This document shows positions 4,889 through 6,831 of a stretch of DNA of 6,831 bases, in pieces (positions within the stretch are counted from its first letter, which is position 1; the number at the start of each line of letters is the position of its first letter). The position numbers were made by a program, and so were the translations under genes. The stretch is from Arcobacter sp. UBA7394 (lineage in GTDB: Bacteria > Campylobacterota > Campylobacteria > Campylobacterales > Arcobacteraceae). Where the stretch lies: assembly GCA_002470185.1 (NCBI GenBank), contig DKNG01000204.1, positions 5,655 to 12,485 of the forward strand, read 5' to 3'. The notes beneath the pieces are model-generated. The model saw nothing but the letters and a program-made list of their open reading frames with translations, did not search any database and had not been told where the DNA came from.

Positions 4889-6831
4889 ATGAGCGAAAAA
4901 TACGAACCATCAAAAGTAGAAGATAATTATTATAAAATCTGTGAAGATAGAGGATATTTTGAAATTGATGGAAATAAATCAATTCAAGAAGAGGGTAAAA
5001 ACTTTTCAATTATGATGCCACCACCAAATGTAACTGGAAGCTTACATATTGGTCATGCATTAACTTTTACATTACAAGATATTATTACAAGATATAAAAG
5101 AATGGACGGGTTCAAAACTCTTTGGCAACCTGGAACAGACCATGCTGGTATTGCTACTCAAAATGTTGTTGAAAAACAACTTTTAGCTGAAGGTACTACA
5201 AAAGAAGAACTTGGACGTGAGAAATTCCTAGAGAGAGCTTGGCTTCAAAAAGAAACTTCTGGCGGAAATATTGTTCATCAAATGAGAAAATTAGGTGTTA
5301 CACCAGCTTGGAAAAGAGAGAGATTTACAATGGATTCAGGTCTTAAAGAGGCTGTTAAAGAAGCATTTGTATCTCTATACAATGATGGGCATATTGCACA
5401 GAATAACTATATGGTTAACTGGTGTACTCACGATGGTGCATTATCTGATATTGAAGTTGAACATGAAGAAATCAATGGTAAGTTTTATCACATGGTTTAC
5501 AAGTTTGCTGATGGTTCAGGTGAGCTTCAAGTAGCTACTACTAGACCTGAAACATACTTTGGGGATACAGCTATTATGGTTCACCCTGATGATTCAAGAT
5601 ACACTGATATTGTTGGAAAAGAAGTATTATTACCATTAACAGATAGAACAATCAAAGTTATTACTGATTCTCATGTTGATATGGAATTTGGAACAGGTGT
5701 TGTAAAAGTAACTCCAGCACATGACCAAAATGACTACGAAGTAGGAAAAAGACACGATTTAGAATTTATCAAAGTATTTGATGAAAAAGGTATTTTAAAT
5801 GACTATTGTGGAGAGTTTTCAGGATTAGAAAGACTTGAAGCTAGACCAGTTATTGTAAAAGCTTTAGAAAATGCTGGATATATTGTAAAAATTGAAGATC
5901 ATGTTCACCAAGTAGGTCACTGTTATAGATGTAAAAATATTGTTGAACCATTTATTTCTCAACAATGGTTCTTATCTGAGAAAATTGCAAAATCTTCAAT
6001 TGATAAAACAAAAGCTCATAATAACTTCCACCCACAACACTGGATTAATTCATATACAGCATGGATGGATGAATTAAGACCATGGTGTATTTCTAGACAA
6101 TTATGGTGGGGACATAGAATTCCTGTATTTACTTGTGCAGATTCATCTTGTAATCACCAATGGGCTGACAAAGCTGATGAGCCAGAGTGTTGTCCAAAAT
6201 GTGGAAGCAAAGAAATGACACAAGATCCAGATGTACTTGATACTTGGTTCTCATCTGCATTATGGGCTATGTCACCATTAGGTTGGGGAAATAATGGTCA
6301 ATTAGAAGAATTATATAATGAAATGCAAGATATGAAAGACTTCTATCCAAACTCATTATTAATTACTGGATTTGATATTATGTTCTTCTGGGTAGCTAGA
6401 ATGATGATGATGGGTGATCACTTCCAAGGTGAATTACCATTTAAAGATATTTATATGCACGCACTTGTTAGAGATGAAACAGGGGCTAAAATGTCTAAAT
6501 CAAAAGGAAATGTAATTGATCCTTTAGATATGGTTGAAGAACATTCTGCTGATATTATTAGATTTACACTTGCTTACTTAGCTGTTCAAGGTAGAGATAT
6601 TAAACTCGGGAGCAAAAACTTAGAGCAATTTAGAAACTTTACAAACAAGTTATATAATGCATCTAACTTCTTAACATTAAATGTAGATACATTCCCAGAT
6701 TTAAAAGATATTGAGATTAAAACTCCTCTTGGAAAGTATATGCAATCAAGACTTTCACATGCAGTTGATGATGTAAGAGCTACTTTAGAAGCATTTAAAT
6801 TCAATGAAGCAGCATCTGTATTATACAAATT
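4889..6831 (+). CDS. valS: Valine--tRNA ligase, N-terminal part (3' truncated)
   Basis: ValRS charges tRNA-Val with valine and hydrolyses mischarged threonyl-tRNA. The window holds 647 uninterrupted codons of a family usually about 870-950 residues long. The valine-type signature PPPNVTGSLHIGHA (44-57) carries the HIGH motif at 53-56, followed by GTDHAGIATQ (82-91). The CP1 editing domain spans about 200-340, with ATTRPETYFGDTAIMVHPDD (216-235) and AHDQNDYEVGKRH (277-289). The catalytic core resumes with CISRQLWWGHRIP (400-412) and DVLDTWFSSALW (448-459), then KMSKS at 534-538. A cysteine-rich insertion has CYRC (345-348), C416, C421, C435 and C438, suggesting zinc binding as in some bacterial ValRS. 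The anticodon-binding helical domain starts near 575, and its remainder and the C-terminal coiled coil lie beyond the window. An AGGAAG ribosome site supports the start. Confidence 0.97.
   Translation, partial: MSEKYEPSKVEDNYYKICEDRGYFEIDGNKSIQEEGKNFSIMMPPPNVTGSLHIGHALTFTLQDIITRYKRMDGFKTLWQPGTDHAGIATQNVVEKQLLAEGTTKEELGREKFLERAWLQKETSGGNIVHQMRKLGVTPAWKRERFTMDSGLKEAVKEAFVSLYNDGHIAQNNYMVNWCTHDGALSDIEVEHEEINGKFYHMVYKFADGSGELQVATTRPETYFGDTAIMVHPDDSRYTDIVGKEVLLPLTDRTIKVITDSHVDMEFGTGVVKVTPAHDQNDYEVGKRHDLEFIKVFDEKGILNDYCGEFSGLERLEARPVIVKALENAGYIVKIEDHVHQVGHCYRCKNIVEPFISQQWFLSEKIAKSSIDKTKAHNNFHPQHWINSYTAWMDELRPWCISRQLWWGHRIPVFTCADSSCNHQWADKADEPECCPKCGSKEMTQDPDVLDTWFSSALWAMSPLGWGNNGQLEELYNEMQDMKDFYPNSLLITGFDIMFFWVARMMMMGDHFQGELPFKDIYMHALVRDETGAKMSKSKGNVIDPLDMVEEHSADIIRFTLAYLAVQGRDIKLGSKNLEQFRNFTNKLYNASNFLTLNVDTFPDLKDIEIKTPLGKYMQSRLSHAVDDVRATLEAFKFNEAASVLYK

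Noticed and set aside
5295..5534. Plus-strand open frame of 79 codons inside valS
   Set aside because: It is an out-of-frame shadow of valS; the valS frame here encodes conserved catalytic and editing residues without interruption.
6586..6828. Minus-strand open frame of 80 codons at the window end
   Set aside because: It is antisense to valS, with no ribosome site or recognisable motif.
1..6831. A novel defence, mobile or biosynthetic system
   Set aside because: All five genes fit well-known families in ordinary arrangements. There are no repeats of array type, terminal inverted repeats, integrase or transposase genes, or composition shifts suggesting recent transfer.

Overview
The window looks like chromosomal DNA from an AT-rich Campylobacterota bacterium, probably of the Arcobacter group. 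I infer this from the strong A/T bias at all codon positions, the family-level resemblance of the proteins, TATAAT-like -10 boxes with poor -35 boxes, and an msrPQ pair beside a UvrD/Rep-family helicase and valS. No search was possible, so the genus is an inference.

Layout: (1) positions 1-905 on the plus strand hold the 3' end of msrP (periplasmic molybdenum methionine sulfoxide reductase) and all of msrQ (its heme-bearing inner-membrane partner), sharing one base in TAATG. (2) 906-1198 is non-coding. It holds a strong intrinsic terminator (1068-1101), a possible promoter near 964, and room for a short untested transcript. (3) 1199-3265 plus is a complete UvrD/Rep-family DNA helicase. (4) 3262-4728 minus is a membrane diguanylate cyclase with a CHASE4-like periplasmic sensor and a GGEEF catalytic motif. 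Its stop codon overlaps the helicase stop by four bases (TTAA), so the two genes converge with no gap. (5) 4729-4888 is a divergent promoter region. (6) 4889-6831 plus is the first 647 codons of valS, cut by the window end.

The genes do not form one pathway. MsrP and MsrQ work together in repairing oxidised periplasmic proteins. The helicase (DNA repair/replication) and ValRS (translation) are housekeeping. The cyclase is a signalling gene lying between them. I see no mobile element, CRISPR array, tRNA, rRNA or toxin-antitoxin pair, and no convincing new multi-gene system. The points most worth a second look are the msrQ-helicase gap, the overlapping convergent stops, and the altered inhibitory site of the cyclase.
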